Shown: positions 16,624 through 25,727 of the stretch, piece after piece | Numbering within the stretch: the stretch's first letter is position 1 | Layout of the letters: each line of letters starts with the position of its first letter | NCBI RefSeq assembly: GCF_000818175.1 | Contig: NZ_JTIY01000002.1 | Span: 93,272 to 142,112, forward strand | From: Streptomyces sp. AcH 505 | GTDB taxonomy: Bacteria > Actinomycetota > Actinomycetes > Streptomycetales > Streptomycetaceae | Reading direction: 5' to 3' | Length of the DNA: 48,841 bases | Program-made: the position numbers and the translations under genes | Notes under the pieces: model-generated | What the model was told of the DNA's origin: nothing | Database searches by the model: none | Seen by the model: only the letters and a program-made list of their open reading frames with translations

Positions 16624-17097
16624 TCAGCGCACCCGGCCGTACCAGACGCTCTTGGACCAGATCCGTTCGAGCCGCACCACGGCGCCCGTCTTCGGCGAGT
16701 GCCAGATCTTGCCGCTGCCCGCGTAGATCCCCACGTGGTAGACGCTGCGCCCGGAATGGAAGAACACCAGGTCGCCCTGGCGCCGTCCGGCGGCCGGGAC
16801 ATGCCTGGTGTTGTTGTACTGCTGCTGTGTCGTGCGCGGGAGCTTCTTCCCCGCCTGTTTGTACGAATAGAGCGTCAGCCCTGAGCAGTCGAAGCGTCTC
16901 GGACCTGACGCCCCCCACTGATAGGGAGCCCCCTTCTTCGACGCGGCGATCTGCAGCGCCTTGGTCGCCAGCGTGGCGGCATGCGCCTCGGCGGCCGCAC
17001 CCGGCGCCAGCAGCATGCCGCCGACGGCGACGAGCGTCAGACCCGAGACGGTACGGGCCCGTGAGAGCAAGGACGGGACATGTGTCTGCGCAGTCAT
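16624..17097 (-). CDS. Secreted NlpC/P60 family cell-wall hydrolase (C40 peptidase)
   Basis: 157 residues from the ATG at 17097. A signal peptide occupies about residues 1-40 (RARTVSGLTLVAVGGMLLAP then AHA). The catalytic domain carries Cys71 in RFDCSGL, His121 in YHVGIYAGSG and His133 in IWHSPKTGAV, the C40 triad. It probably cleaves peptide cross-links in peptidoglycan during growth or spore germination. It has only the catalytic domain, with no LysM or coiled-coil part. A cyclic-di-AMP riboswitch occupies its leader. It is convergent with the ATPase gene (14 bp gap). Confidence 0.93.
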   Translation of the reverse strand: MTAQTHVPSLLSRARTVSGLTLVAVGGMLLAPGAAAEAHAATLATKALQIAASKKGAPYQWGASGPRRFDCSGLTLYSYKQAGKKLPRTTQQQYNNTRHVPAAGRRQGDLVFFHSGRSVYHVGIYAGSGKIWHSPKTGAVVRLERIWSKSVWYGRVR

Positions 17098-17103
17098 GCG
17101 CAA

Positions 17104-17285
17104 CCCTTCGTCAGCCGCCTGTGAAGGATGACCTGTCGGGTTCGGGCTGGCGAAGTTGCCCGGCCGCCGCGGCGGCTTCACCCCGAGGGAGACTCGTTTC
17201 CGGGCCGTCCCGTACTGCTCGGGTCCTCCACTCCTGCCGATCCACTCATGTCGACCAGGCATCCGGACGGCGGCAGGACTCGGCG
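17104..17285 (-). promoter_or_regulatory. Cyclic-di-AMP riboswitch (ydaO/yuaA type) in the NlpC/P60 leader
   Basis: Read on the minus strand, the leader holds the conserved ydaO core segments in order: GGGACGGCCCGGAAACGA, then CTCGGGGTGAA, then the signature CCGAACCCGACAG (17145-17133), then CAGGCGGCTGACGAAGG just before the start codon. CCTGCCG (17277-17271) and CGGCAGG (17239-17233) form a peripheral stem. This class senses cyclic-di-AMP and in Streptomyces commonly precedes cell-wall hydrolase genes such as rpfA and NlpC/P60 genes, usually turning expression down when the ligand is high. The 5' boundary is approximate. Confidence 0.87.
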
Positions 17286-17383
17286 TCCGCCCGGACCGCC
17301 CCGCCGTGGTGGCGGGGTCTTGCGACCTGTCACCCAGGGATCGTGTCCCGGCACGGGGCGTTTTCCGAGTTGAAATAGTGATA

Positions 17384-17399
17384 TGTGAAATACGTCACT
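17384..17399. promoter_or_regulatory. Crp-like binding site upstream of the riboswitch
   Basis: TGTGA-AATACG-TCACT fits the TGTGA-N6-TCACA Crp consensus with one mismatch, and fits the GTG-N6-GNCAC form I recall for Streptomyces Crp. It lies about 290 bp upstream of the NlpC/P60 ATG, just beyond the riboswitch and thus near the expected promoter. Confidence 0.5.
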
Positions 17400-17406
17400 T
17401 TTGACC

Positions 17407-17424
17407 CATCCGGTGATCCGGATG
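17407..17424. repeat. Inverted repeat CATCCGG-TGAT-CCGGATG
   Basis: A perfect 7+4+7 inverted repeat directly next to the Crp-like site. The rest of the gap 17425-17600, downstream of clpP, shows nothing else I can support. It could be a further operator of the NlpC/P60 promoter or a weak terminator. Confidence 0.4.
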
Positions 17425-17600
17425 ACGATCAGTCGCCACCCACGCCCCGCCGCCGAGGGCCCCACCTGCGGCGCGAGCGCGGCGCGCCCGGCAAACCTCC
17501 GCCGCGTCCCGCAACTCGCGCCCGTCAACCGGTCGTCGCGTCTCCTACGCCGAACGTGCGGGGCGTGTCGCCGTCGGCGCGTCCGAACGGGGGGCGCGGC

Positions 17601-18251
17601 TCACCGGCCGCCGGCCGGCCCGGGGACACTCGGCGACGTCTTGCGGTTGCGGACCACGTGGTCGACCAGCCCGTACGCCTTGGCGCCGGCCGCGTCGAAG
17701 ATCGTGTCCCGCTCGATGTCCACGGCCACCCGCGCGTCGTCCTGGCCGGTGTGGCGGACGAGGATGCCCGCCAGCATGGCGCGCTGGCGCAGCAACTCCC
17801 CGGCGTGGATCGCCAGGTCGGACGGCTGGCCCTGGACGGGCTCCTCGAAGCCGGGCTGCTGGAGCACGATCCGGGCGCCCGGCAGCGCCATCCGCTTGCC
17901 CGGGGCGCCCGCGGCCAGCAGCACGGCCGCCGTGGAGACGGCCTGGCCGAGACAGGTGGTCTCCACGTCGCAGGTGATCATCTGCAGCGTGTCGTAGATG
18001 GCCGACATGGCGCTGATCGAGCCGCCCGGCGAGTTGATGTACAGACAGATGTCCCGGTCGGGCGCCGCGTATTCGAGATGCAGCAGCTGGGCGATCACGT
18101 CGTTGGCCGAGGTGTCGTCGAGTGCGGTGCCGAGGAAGATGATCCGCTCCTCGAACAGCTTGGAGTACGGATCGAGCGTGCGGGTCCCGTTGCTGGTCCG
18201 CTCGGAGAACTCGGGCAGGACGTAGCGGGCCGAAGGGCGGTTCATGGGCAT
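17601..18251 (-). CDS. ClpP-family protease subunit with Gln in place of the catalytic His
   Basis: 216 residues from the ATG at 18251 ([15 protein letters not shown]), with AGGAGAG 5 bp upstream; the ATG two codons later is an alternative. The ClpP fold is clear: [19 protein letters not shown], then [11 protein letters not shown] with nucleophile Ser106, then IERDTIF with Asp182. At the catalytic His position, normally MIHQP, it reads VLQQP, giving Gln131. The conserved [11 protein letters not shown] and RHTGQ parts remain. This may be an inactive or regulatory subunit that mixes with another ClpP; I recall similar QQP variants in Streptomyces ClpP paralogues, so it may be a subfamily trait. 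No Clp ATPase or second clpP is adjacent. Confidence 0.9.
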   Translation of the reverse strand: MPMNRPSARYVLPEFSERTSNGTRTLDPYSKLFEERIIFLGTALDDTSANDVIAQLLHLEYAAPDRDICLYINSPGGSISAMSAIYDTLQMITCDVETTCLGQAVSTAAVLLAAGAPGKRMALPGARIVLQQPGFEEPVQGQPSDLAIHAGELLRQRAMLAGILVRHTGQDDARVAVDIERDTIFDAAGAKAYGLVDHVVRNRKTSPSVPGPAGGR

Positions 18252-18281
18252 GGCTCTCCTCATGCGGCGCTCTGTAGAAAA

Positions 18282-18296
18282 TGTACAGGACGTACA
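18282..18296. promoter_or_regulatory. Operator candidate TGTAC-N5-GTACA between clpP and phd
   Basis: A perfect 5+5+5 inverted repeat in the 63-bp gap between the divergent ClpP and antitoxin genes. A further TGTA lies at 18273. Phd/YefM proteins usually repress their own promoter by binding short palindromes, which makes this a plausible site that would also cover the clpP promoter. Confidence 0.5.
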
Positions 18297-18314
18297 ACAC
18301 GTAACATGGGGAGC

Positions 18315-18632
18315 ATGGCCTATGAGATTCCGGTGACGCAAGCCCGGGCAGAGCTGGCAGACCTGATCAACCGCGTCGTCTACGGGGACGAGCGCGTGGT
18401 CGTGACCCGGCACGGCAAGCCGCTCGTGGCCCTGGTGTCCGCCGCAGACCTGGCGCGACTTGAGCGCGAAGAGGCACAGGAGGAGCAGCGGGAGCGGGAG
18501 GAGGAGCAGGTGATCCGGTCCGTCTCGTCCGTCGGCCGGGGACCGTCCGCTCCCGGCGAACCGGCCCGCTTCGGCATCGCCGCCCACCACCCCGGGCAGC
18601 ACCGCTCCGAGCACCCGCGTGACCAGCGGTAG
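18315..18632 (+). CDS. Phd/YefM-family antitoxin (type II), orphan
   Basis: 105 residues from the ATG at 18315, with GGGGAG just upstream; an in-frame ATG at 18306 is possible. [20 protein letters not shown] followed by [19 protein letters not shown] is the classic Phd/YefM DNA-binding fold (residues 1-50). After it comes a Glu/Arg-rich helix ([17 protein letters not shown]) and a disordered tail, in place of a recognisable toxin-binding motif. No Doc, RelE or YoeB toxin follows; the next gene is ureA, 87 bp downstream. It is divergent from the ClpP paralogue. It may act as a stand-alone repressor. Confidence 0.88.
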   Translation: MAYEIPVTQARAELADLINRVVYGDERVVVTRHGKPLVALVSAADLARLEREEAQEEQREREEEQVIRSVSSVGRGPSAPGEPARFGIAAHHPGQHRSEHPRDQR

Positions 18633-18679
18633 AGCATGATCAGTTAACGCGCCGGAAAAACTTCGCCTCTAACCTGCAA

Positions 18680-18704
18680 TGTCCGGCCATCCACGGGCCG
18701 GACA
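18680..18704 (+). promoter_or_regulatory. Hairpin in the ureA leader
   Basis: TGTCCGGCC (18680-18688) pairs with GGCCGGACA (18696-18704), a perfect 9-bp stem with a 7-nt loop, ending a few bases before the ureA ribosome site (GAGGTGGAG). It could be the terminator of phd or a leader element of the urease operon. Confidence 0.5.
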
Positions 18705-18719
18705 CGGTGAGGTGGAGAC

Positions 18720-19022
18720 ATGCAACTGACCCCGCACGAGCAGGAACGCCTGCTCATCCATGTGGCAGCGGACGTGGCGGAGAAGCGCAGGGCGCGCGGA
18801 CTGCGGCTCAACCACCCCGAGGCCGTCGCCCTGATCACCTCACACCTGCTCGAAGGCGCCAGGGACGGCCGTACCGTCGCCGAACTGATGGCCTCGGGCC
18901 GCACGGTGCTCGGCCGCGCCGACGTGATGGACGGGATCCCCGAGATGATCCACGAAGTGCAGGTGGAGGCCACCTTCCCGGACGGCACGAAGCTCGTCAC
19001 CGTCCATGACCCGATCGTCTGA
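18720..19022 (+). CDS. ureA: Urease gamma subunit
   Basis: 100 residues, [20 protein letters not shown], full length for the family. [38 protein letters not shown] and the terminal VTVHDPI are conserved UreA blocks. With UreB and UreC it forms the (abc)3 nickel enzyme that hydrolyses urea to ammonia and carbamate in the cytoplasm. First gene of ureABCFGD; the ribosome site GAGGTGGAG is close upstream. Confidence 0.98.
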   Translation: MQLTPHEQERLLIHVAADVAEKRRARGLRLNHPEAVALITSHLLEGARDGRTVAELMASGRTVLGRADVMDGIPEMIHEVQVEATFPDGTKLVTVHDPIV

Positions 19023-19038
19023 CGGGAAGGAACCGCCC

Positions 19039-19350
19039 GTGATTCCCGGAGAGATCCTGTACGGCGACGGGGACATCGTCCTCAACGAGGGCCGCGACGT
19101 CACCGCGCTCACCGTCGTCAACGTGGCCGACCGGCCGGTCCAGATCGGCTCGCACTACCACTTCGCCGAGGTCAACCCCGGCCTCGACTTCGACCGGGCC
19201 GCCGCGCACGGCAAGCGGCTGAACATCGCGGCGGGCACCGCCGTCCGCTTCGAGCCCGGCATCCCCGTCGACATCACCCTCGTCCCGCTCGCCGGACTGC
19301 GTGTCGTCCCCGGCCTGCGGGCGCAGACCGGAGGTCCCCTCGATGGCTGA
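19039..19350 (+). CDS. ureB: Urease beta subunit
   Basis: 103 residues from the GTG at 19039 ([11 protein letters not shown]), chosen because GGAAGGA lies 8 bp upstream and the family starts with IPGE. The upstream in-frame ATG at 19006 lies inside ureA and is rejected. [16 protein letters not shown] and the GTAVRFEPG block are diagnostic. Its last 8 bp overlap ureC, so translation is coupled. Confidence 0.97.
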   Translation: MIPGEILYGDGDIVLNEGRDVTALTVVNVADRPVQIGSHYHFAEVNPGLDFDRAAAHGKRLNIAAGTAVRFEPGIPVDITLVPLAGLRVVPGLRAQTGGPLDG

Positions 19351-21064
19351 GCTCTCCCGCCCGGTGTACGCCGACCTGTTCGGCCCCACCACCGGCGACC
19401 GGGTCCGTCTCGCCGACACCGAGCTGCTCGTCGAGATCGAGGAGGACCGCAGCGGCGGTCCAGGACTCGCGGGCGACGAGGCGGTGTTCGGCGGCGGCAA
19501 GGTGATCCGCGAGTCGATGGGCCAGTCCCGTACGACCCGGGCGCAGGGCGCGCCGGACACCGTGATCACCGGCGCGCTCGTCATCGACCACTGGGGCATC
19601 GTCAAGGCCGACATCGGCATCAGGGAAGGACGGATCACCGGCATCGGCAAGGCGGGCAACCCCGACACGATGGACGGGGTGCACCCCGATCTCGTCATCG
19701 GACCCGAGACCGAGGTCATCGCGGGCAACGGCAAGATCGTGACGGCCGGTGCCGTCGACGCGCACGTCCACTTCATCTCGCCGACCCTGGTCGACCAGGC
19801 GCTGTCGGCCGGGATCACCACCCTCGTCGGCGGCGGCACCGGACCCGCCGAGGGCACCAAGGCCACCACCATCACCCCGGGACCCTGGCATCTCGCCCGG
19901 ATGTTCGAGGCGTTGGAGACCTTTCCCGTCAACATCGGGCTGCTCGGCAAGGGCAACACGATGTCGAGCGACGCCATGCACTCCCAACTGCGCGGCGGCG
20001 CCCTCGGATTCAAGATCCATGAGGACTGGGGCGCCACGCCCGCCGTCATCGACGCCTGTCTGCGCGTCTGCGAAGAGACCGGCGCCCAGCTCGCCCTGCA
20101 CACCGACACACTCAACGAGGCCGGTTTCGTCGCCGACACCCTCGCCGCCATCGCGGGCCGCACCGTGCACGCCTACCACACCGAGGGCGCGGGCGGCGGG
20201 CACGCGCCCGACATCATCACCGTCGTCTCCGAGCCGCACATCCTGCCCAGCTCCACCAACCCGACCCGGCCGCACACCGTCAACACCATCGAAGAACACC
20301 TCGACATGCTGATGGTGTGCCACCACCTCAACCCGGCGGTCCCCGAGGACCTGGCCTTCGCCGAGTCCCGGATCCGGCCCTCCACCATCGCGGCCGAGGA
20401 CATCCTGCACGACCTCGGCGCCATCTCGATCATCTCCTCCGACTCCCAGGCCATGGGGCGGATCGGCGAGGTGATCATGCGCACCTGGCAGACCGCGCAC
20501 GTGATGAAGAAGCGCCGCGGCGCACTGCCCGGAGACGGCCGCGCCGACAACCACCGGGTCCGTCGCTATGTCGCCAAATACACCATCAACCCGGCCGTGG
20601 CGCAGGGCCTGGACCAGGAGATCGGCTCGGTCGAGACCGGCAAACTCGCCGACCTGGTCCTCTGGGACCCCGCCTTCTTCGGTGTGAAGCCGCAACTCGT
20701 CATCAAGGGCGGCCAGATCGCCTACGCGCAGATGGGCGACGCCAACGCCTCCATCCCGACCCCCCAACCCGTGCTGCCCCGACCGATGTTCGGCGCACTG
20801 GGCCGGGCGGCCGCGGCCGGCTCGGTCAACTTCGTCGCGCAGGCGGCGCTGGACGACGGACTCCCCGAACGCCTCGCCCTGCACAAGGAGTTCAAGGCGA
20901 TCTCCAGCACCCGGCAGGTCACCAAGGCCGACATGCGGGAGAACGACGCGCTGCCCCGCGTCGAGGTCGACGCCGACACCTTCACCGTCACCATCGACGG
21001 CGAGCCGGTCGAGCCCGCCCCAGCCGTCGAACTCCCCCTCGCCCAGCGTTACTTCCTCTTCTGA
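19343..21064 (+). CDS. ureC: Urease alpha (catalytic) subunit
   Basis: 573 residues from the ATG at 19343. The bimetallic nickel site is intact: His141 and His143 in VDAHVHF, carbamylated Lys224 in GFKIHEDWG, His253 in LALHTD, His279 in HAYHTEG, and Asp367 in SSDSQAMGR. The mobile flap carries MVCHHLN with Cys326 and His327. Length is normal. Its stop codon overlaps the ureF start (TGATG). Confidence 0.98.
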   Translation: MAELSRPVYADLFGPTTGDRVRLADTELLVEIEEDRSGGPGLAGDEAVFGGGKVIRESMGQSRTTRAQGAPDTVITGALVIDHWGIVKADIGIREGRITGIGKAGNPDTMDGVHPDLVIGPETEVIAGNGKIVTAGAVDAHVHFISPTLVDQALSAGITTLVGGGTGPAEGTKATTITPGPWHLARMFEALETFPVNIGLLGKGNTMSSDAMHSQLRGGALGFKIHEDWGATPAVIDACLRVCEETGAQLALHTDTLNEAGFVADTLAAIAGRTVHAYHTEGAGGGHAPDIITVVSEPHILPSSTNPTRPHTVNTIEEHLDMLMVCHHLNPAVPEDLAFAESRIRPSTIAAEDILHDLGAISIISSDSQAMGRIGEVIMRTWQTAHVMKKRRGALPGDGRADNHRVRRYVAKYTINPAVAQGLDQEIGSVETGKLADLVLWDPAFFGVKPQLVIKGGQIAYAQMGDANASIPTPQPVLPRPMFGALGRAAAAGSVNFVAQAALDDGLPERLALHKEFKAISSTRQVTKADMRENDALPRVEVDADTFTVTIDGEPVEPAPAVELPLAQRYFLF

Positions 21065-21726
21065 TGAGCCGCGCGGCGCTGCTGGTCCTCGCCGACGGGC
21101 GATTCCCCGCCGGGGGCCACGCCCACTCCGGCGGCGCCGAGGCGGCCGTCAAGGCGGGGCGGATCCATGACGCCACGTCCCTCGCGGCCTTCTGCCGTGG
21201 CCGGCTGCACACCACGGGCCTGACCGCCGCCGCCCTCGCGGCCGCCGCCGCCCACGGCATCGACCCCCTCGCGCTCGACGAGGCCGCCGACGCCCGTACC
21301 CCGTCACCGGCCCTGCGGGCGACCGCACGCAAACTCGGCAGACAGCTGATGCGCGCCGCCCGCGCCACCTGGCCGGGCGAGGAGCTGGACGCACTCGCCG
21401 CGGCCCGGCCACGCGGCGCGCACCAGCCGGTGGTCCTCGGACTCACGGCGCGCACCGCCGGGCTCACCCCCGAGGACGCCGGGCACTGCGCGGCGTACGA
21501 GACGGTCAGCGGCCCCGCCACCGCCGTCGTACGCCTCCTCAGCCTCGACCCGTTCCAGGCCACCGCCGTGCTCGCCCGGCTCGCCCCCGAACTCGACCAG
21601 GTCGCCGAACGGGCCGCGCGCGCCGCCTACGACGGCATCGACGCGCTGCCCGCCGCTTCGGCGCCGCTCCTCGACATCACGGCGGAGGCCCACGCCGCCT
21701 GGCCGGTACGGCTGTTCGCCTCGTAA
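21064..21726 (+). CDS. ureF: Urease accessory protein UreF
   Basis: 220 residues, starting [20 protein letters not shown] with the conserved D-x-R/S-F-P-x-G-x-x-x-HSGG region. UreF is the all-helical adaptor that recruits UreG to the UreABC-UreD complex and gates nickel delivery. The sequence is very Ala-rich, as usual for actinobacterial UreF. It is coupled to ureC and followed by a 45-bp gap before ureG. Confidence 0.94.
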   Translation: MSRAALLVLADGRFPAGGHAHSGGAEAAVKAGRIHDATSLAAFCRGRLHTTGLTAAALAAAAAHGIDPLALDEAADARTPSPALRATARKLGRQLMRAARATWPGEELDALAAARPRGAHQPVVLGLTARTAGLTPEDAGHCAAYETVSGPATAVVRLLSLDPFQATAVLARLAPELDQVAERAARAAYDGIDALPAASAPLLDITAEAHAAWPVRLFAS

Positions 21727-21771
21727 CGGGCGTCCCACCGAACACGCACCACCGAAAGAAGGAGCCGCACC

Positions 21772-22469
<698 letters not shown>

Positions 22470-22473
<4 letters not shown>

Positions 22474-23201
22474 GCGTCCGGGCCACCGCCCGGATCGTCG
22501 CCACCCCGGACGGGCTGCCCGTGCTGCACGGCGAAGGACCGCTCGCCCTGCGCCGCACCCGCGCCACAGGCCCCGGCATCCGGGTCACCGTCGTCGGCGC
22601 GATGACAGCGCCGCTCGGCGGCGACCGGCTCACCGTCGAGGTGGACGTACGGGACGGCGCGGTGCTGACCGTGGACGCGGCGGCCGCGACGGTCGCGCTG
22701 CCCGGCCGCACCCCCGAACACGCCCGCTACGACCTCCGGTTGACGGTGGGCGACGGCGCCACGCTCAACTGGCTGCCCCAGCAGATCATCTCCGTGCACG
22801 GCAGCGACCTGCGCACCCGCACCCAGGCCGACATCGCGGCCGGCGGCCGGCTCGTCCTGCGCGAGGAACAGATCCTGGGCCGGCACGGCGAGGAGTCCGG
22901 CACCCTCACCAGCAGGCTCGCCGTCCGCTACGCCGGACGCCCGCTCCTCGACCAGGAGGTGGCCTACGGTCCTGGCGCACCCGGCGGCTGGGCGGGCCCC
23001 GCGGTCCTCGGCGGCCACCGGGCCGCGGGCCAGCTGCTGTTCGCCGGGCCGGAGTTCGCGGAGAAACCGCGGGAGACCCGGCTGCTCGGCGACACAGCCG
23101 TCCTTACCCCGCTCGCGGGCCCCGGCGCGCTGGTCACAGCCGTGGCACCGGACGCCAGACTGCTGCGCCGGGTGCTCGACGAGGCGTTGTACGACGGCTG
23201 A
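22470..23201 (+). CDS. ureD: Urease accessory protein UreD/UreH
   Basis: 243 residues from the GTG at 22470, overlapping the ureG stop codon by 4 bp (GTGA). [33 protein letters not shown] and [12 protein letters not shown] match the UreD blocks that form the nickel tunnel on apo-urease. It ends the operon. No ureE is found after it. I see no clear terminator in the 127-bp gap before the peptidase gene. Confidence 0.94.
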
Positions 23202-23328
23202 AAAGGTCAGCGCGGTAAAAAAGTTCTTCCACAGCCTGTACCCAGCAAGGTCACAGACGAAAGGATCCCGGGGAGCCCAACGGACATGCGCTGCCACGAG
23301 CGGCGCACCACACAGGGGGAGGATCCAC

Positions 23329-24906
23329 TTGAGACGCACAGCAGTGCTCGGTTCGGCCGGCACTCTGCTCGCGGGCGCGCTCATAGCCGGCGCCGTGGCC
23401 GCCCCGTCGGCCACAGCCGACGGACGCCATCACGACAACTCCGCAGCGTACGGGGCGAAGATCGCCGCCGAGCGGGCGGCGAAGAAGGGCATCGCCTGGC
23501 AGGAGTGCCCCGCCGACTGGGGCATCGCCAAGGGCATCCAGTGCGGCTGGGTGAGCGTTCCGCTCGACTACACCAAGCCGAACGGCAAGCAGATCAAGCT
23601 CGCCGTCGACCGGATCGGCAACACCGGTACGGCCAAGGAGCGCCAGGGCGCGCTCATCTACAACCCGGGTGGCCCCGGCGGCTCCGGCATGGCGTTCCCC
23701 GCCAGGGTCGTCAACAAGAACGCCATCTGGGCGAGCGCGGCGAAGGCGTACGACTTCGTCGGCTTCGACCCGCGCGGCGTCGGCCACTCCGCGCCCATCT
23801 CCTGCATCGACCCGCAGGAGTACGTCAAGGCGCCGAAGCTGGACCCGCGGCCCGGCAGCGAGGCGGACAAGCGCGCGCAGCGCAAGCTCGCCGCCGAGTA
23901 CGCGGACGGCTGCAAGGAGCGCAGCGGCTGGATGCTGCCGCACATGACGACGCCCAACACCGCACGTGACCTGGATGTCATCAGGGCCGGGCTCGGCGAG
24001 AAGAAGCTCAACTACCTGGGTGTCTCCTACGGGACGTACCTGGGCGCCGTCTACGGCACGCTCTTCCCCTCGCACGTGCGGCGCATGGTCGTCGACAGCG
24101 TCGTCAACCCGTCGAAGGAGAAGATCTGGTACCAGGCCAACCTGGACCAGGACGTCGCCTTCGAGGGCCGGTTCGCCGACTGGATGACCTGGGTCGCCAA
24201 GAACGACGCGGTCTTCCACATCGGGAAGACCAAGGCGCAGGTCGCGGCGGAGTACGAGACGCTGCGCGCCGCCGCCAAGAAGGCGCCGTTCGGCGGGGTC
24301 GTCGGCCCCAACGAGCTGGACGTGCTGTTCCAGGGCGCCGCGTACTACGACTCCAGCTGGGTCCCGACCGCGGACGTCTGGAGCAAGTTCCGGGAGGGCG
24401 ACACCCAGGCACTGGTCGACGCGGCCGGTCCCGACCTGTCGAACACGGCGGGCAACATCTCCGCCGAGAACGGCAACGCGGTGTACACCGCCGTCGAGTG
24501 CGCCGACGCCAAGTGGCCCACGAGCTGGCAGAAGTGGGACCGGGACAACACCCGGCTCAACCGCGACTACCCGTTCCTCACCTGGGGCAACGCCTGGCTG
24601 AACCTGCCGTGCGCGACCTGGGGCGTCAAGCAGCAGACCCCGGTGACGGTGAAGACCGGCAAGGGCCTGCCGCCGGTGCTGATCGCGCAGTCCACCCGGG
24701 ACGCGGCCACGCCGTACGCGGGCGCCGTCGAACTGCACAAGCGGTTCAAGGGCTCGCGGCTGATCACGGAACAGGACGCCGGATCGCACGGCATCACCAA
24801 CCTGGTGAACCCGTGCATCAACGGCAAGGTAGAGGCGTACCTGCTCAAGGGCACGCTCGACCGGCACGACGCGACGTGCGGCCCGCACGCCACGCCGGTG
24901 CCGTAG
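23329..24906 (+). CDS. Secreted alpha/beta-hydrolase, S33-type tripeptidyl aminopeptidase
   Basis: 525 residues from the TTG at 23329, which lies 5 bp after GGGGGAGGA; no better start exists. The signal peptide is about residues 1-30 (RRTAVLGSAGTLLAGALIAG, cleavage near ATA-DG). The oxyanion HGGP-like loop is YNPGGPGGSG (111-120). The catalytic triad is Ser233 in GVSYGTYLG, Asp458 in STRDAATPY and His487 in DAGSHG. This matches the Streptomyces tripeptidyl aminopeptidase (Tap) family, which removes tripeptides from extracellular protein N-termini. It is convergent with the acyltransferase gene. Confidence 0.93.
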   Translation: MRRTAVLGSAGTLLAGALIAGAVAAPSATADGRHHDNSAAYGAKIAAERAAKKGIAWQECPADWGIAKGIQCGWVSVPLDYTKPNGKQIKLAVDRIGNTGTAKERQGALIYNPGGPGGSGMAFPARVVNKNAIWASAAKAYDFVGFDPRGVGHSAPISCIDPQEYVKAPKLDPRPGSEADKRAQRKLAAEYADGCKERSGWMLPHMTTPNTARDLDVIRAGLGEKKLNYLGVSYGTYLGAVYGTLFPSHVRRMVVDSVVNPSKEKIWYQANLDQDVAFEGRFADWMTWVAKNDAVFHIGKTKAQVAAEYETLRAAAKKAPFGGVVGPNELDVLFQGAAYYDSSWVPTADVWSKFREGDTQALVDAAGPDLSNTAGNISAENGNAVYTAVECADAKWPTSWQKWDRDNTRLNRDYPFLTWGNAWLNLPCATWGVKQQTPVTVKTGKGLPPVLIAQSTRDAATPYAGAVELHKRFKGSRLITEQDAGSHGITNLVNPCINGKVEAYLLKGTLDRHDATCGPHATPVP

Positions 24907-24924
24907 GACGCTGCGGTAAGAGCG

Positions 24925-25653
24925 TCAGCCAGTACGGCGGGGGCGTCCGGCGCGAGCCGGGCGCCCCCGTTTCTGTCCGGTCTGCTCGGCCTTCACATCG
25001 GCCGCGTAGCGGTCCACGTACTCCTGGCCGGACAGCGCGAGGATCTCGTACATGATCTCGTCGGTGACCGCGCGGATCGCCGCCTTCTCGTTCTCCAGGC
25101 CCGCGTAGCGGGAGAACTCCAGCGGCTTGCCGAAGCGGATGGTGACCCGGCCGATCCGGGGGAGCTTGCGCCCGGGGGGCTGCAGCTCGAACGTGCCCAC
25201 CATGGCGCAGGGCACCACCGGGACCCCGGCGCTGATCGCCATCACGGCGACCCCGACCTTGCCCTTGTAGAGGCGGCCGTCGTGCGACCGGGTGCCCTCC
25301 GGGTAGATCCCCAGCAGCTCGCCCCTGGAGAGCACCCCCAGCCCCTCACGGATGGCCGCCTTGCCCGCCTCCTTGCCGGAGCGGTCCACCGGGATCTGAC
25401 CGATGCTCCGGAAGAAGAACGCGGTGAGCCGGCCCTTGGGGCCGCGCCCGGTGAAGTACTCCGCCTTGGCGAGGAAGGTGATGCGGCGTTTGAGCATCGT
25501 CGGCATCAAGAAGTGGTCGGAGAACGAGAGATGGTTGCCGGCGACAATCGCCGCCCCGTCCGCCGGGATGTGTTCCAGACCCTCGATCCGCGGCCGGAAC
25601 AAACCTCGCAACAGCGGGCCTAGCAGGACGTACTTGAGCACGTAGTAGAACAC
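24925..25653 (-). CDS. 1-acyl-sn-glycerol-3-phosphate acyltransferase-like protein (PlsC family)
   Basis: 242 residues from the GTG at 25653, chosen because GAGGAG lies 9 bp upstream; an ATG at 25710 is also in frame. The acyltransferase motif NHLSFSD (40-46, NHx4D) and the EGTRS motif (about 118-122) are present, with VPVVPCAMVGTFEL completing the PlsC domain. A hydrophobic N-terminus (FYYVLKYVLLGPLLRGL) would anchor it to the membrane. It likely acylates lysophospholipid or another acceptor. The C-terminal Arg/Gly-rich tail overlaps a strong hairpin. Confidence 0.92.
   Translation of the reverse strand: MFYYVLKYVLLGPLLRGLFRPRIEGLEHIPADGAAIVAGNHLSFSDHFLMPTMLKRRITFLAKAEYFTGRGPKGRLTAFFFRSIGQIPVDRSGKEAGKAAIREGLGVLSRGELLGIYPEGTRSHDGRLYKGKVGVAVMAISAGVPVVPCAMVGTFELQPPGRKLPRIGRVTIRFGKPLEFSRYAGLENEKAAIRAVTDEIMYEILALSGQEYVDRYAADVKAEQTGQKRGRPARAGRPRRTG
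24939..24968. terminator. Strong hairpin inside the 3' end of the acyltransferase gene
   Basis: GGGGGCG-T-CCGGC (24939-24951) pairs with GCCGG-G-CGCCCCC (24956-24968) around a GCGA tetraloop, a 13-bp stem with one G-U or T-G wobble. It lies 33 bp past the peptidase stop codon and within the last 15 codons of the convergent acyltransferase gene. Probable terminator of the peptidase transcript. Confidence 0.65.
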
Positions 25654-25727
25654 GGCGTTGTGCTCCTCACTCTGCCGGACCGGGACCGAGTGGTCCTCGC
25701 ACAGGTTCATCGACCATACTGCCCGCC

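Noticed and set aside
17385-18314. A long plus-strand extension of the antitoxin gene through the clpP region
   Set aside because: It is antisense to ClpP; the Phd fold begins at MAYEIPVTQ with its own ribosome site at 18315.
18633-18719. A toxin gene downstream of the Phd/YefM antitoxin
   Set aside because: Only 87 bp separate it from ureA and no toxin-like frame is present.
23202-23328. A ureE gene after ureD
   Set aside because: The gap is 127 bp and holds only the leader of the peptidase gene.
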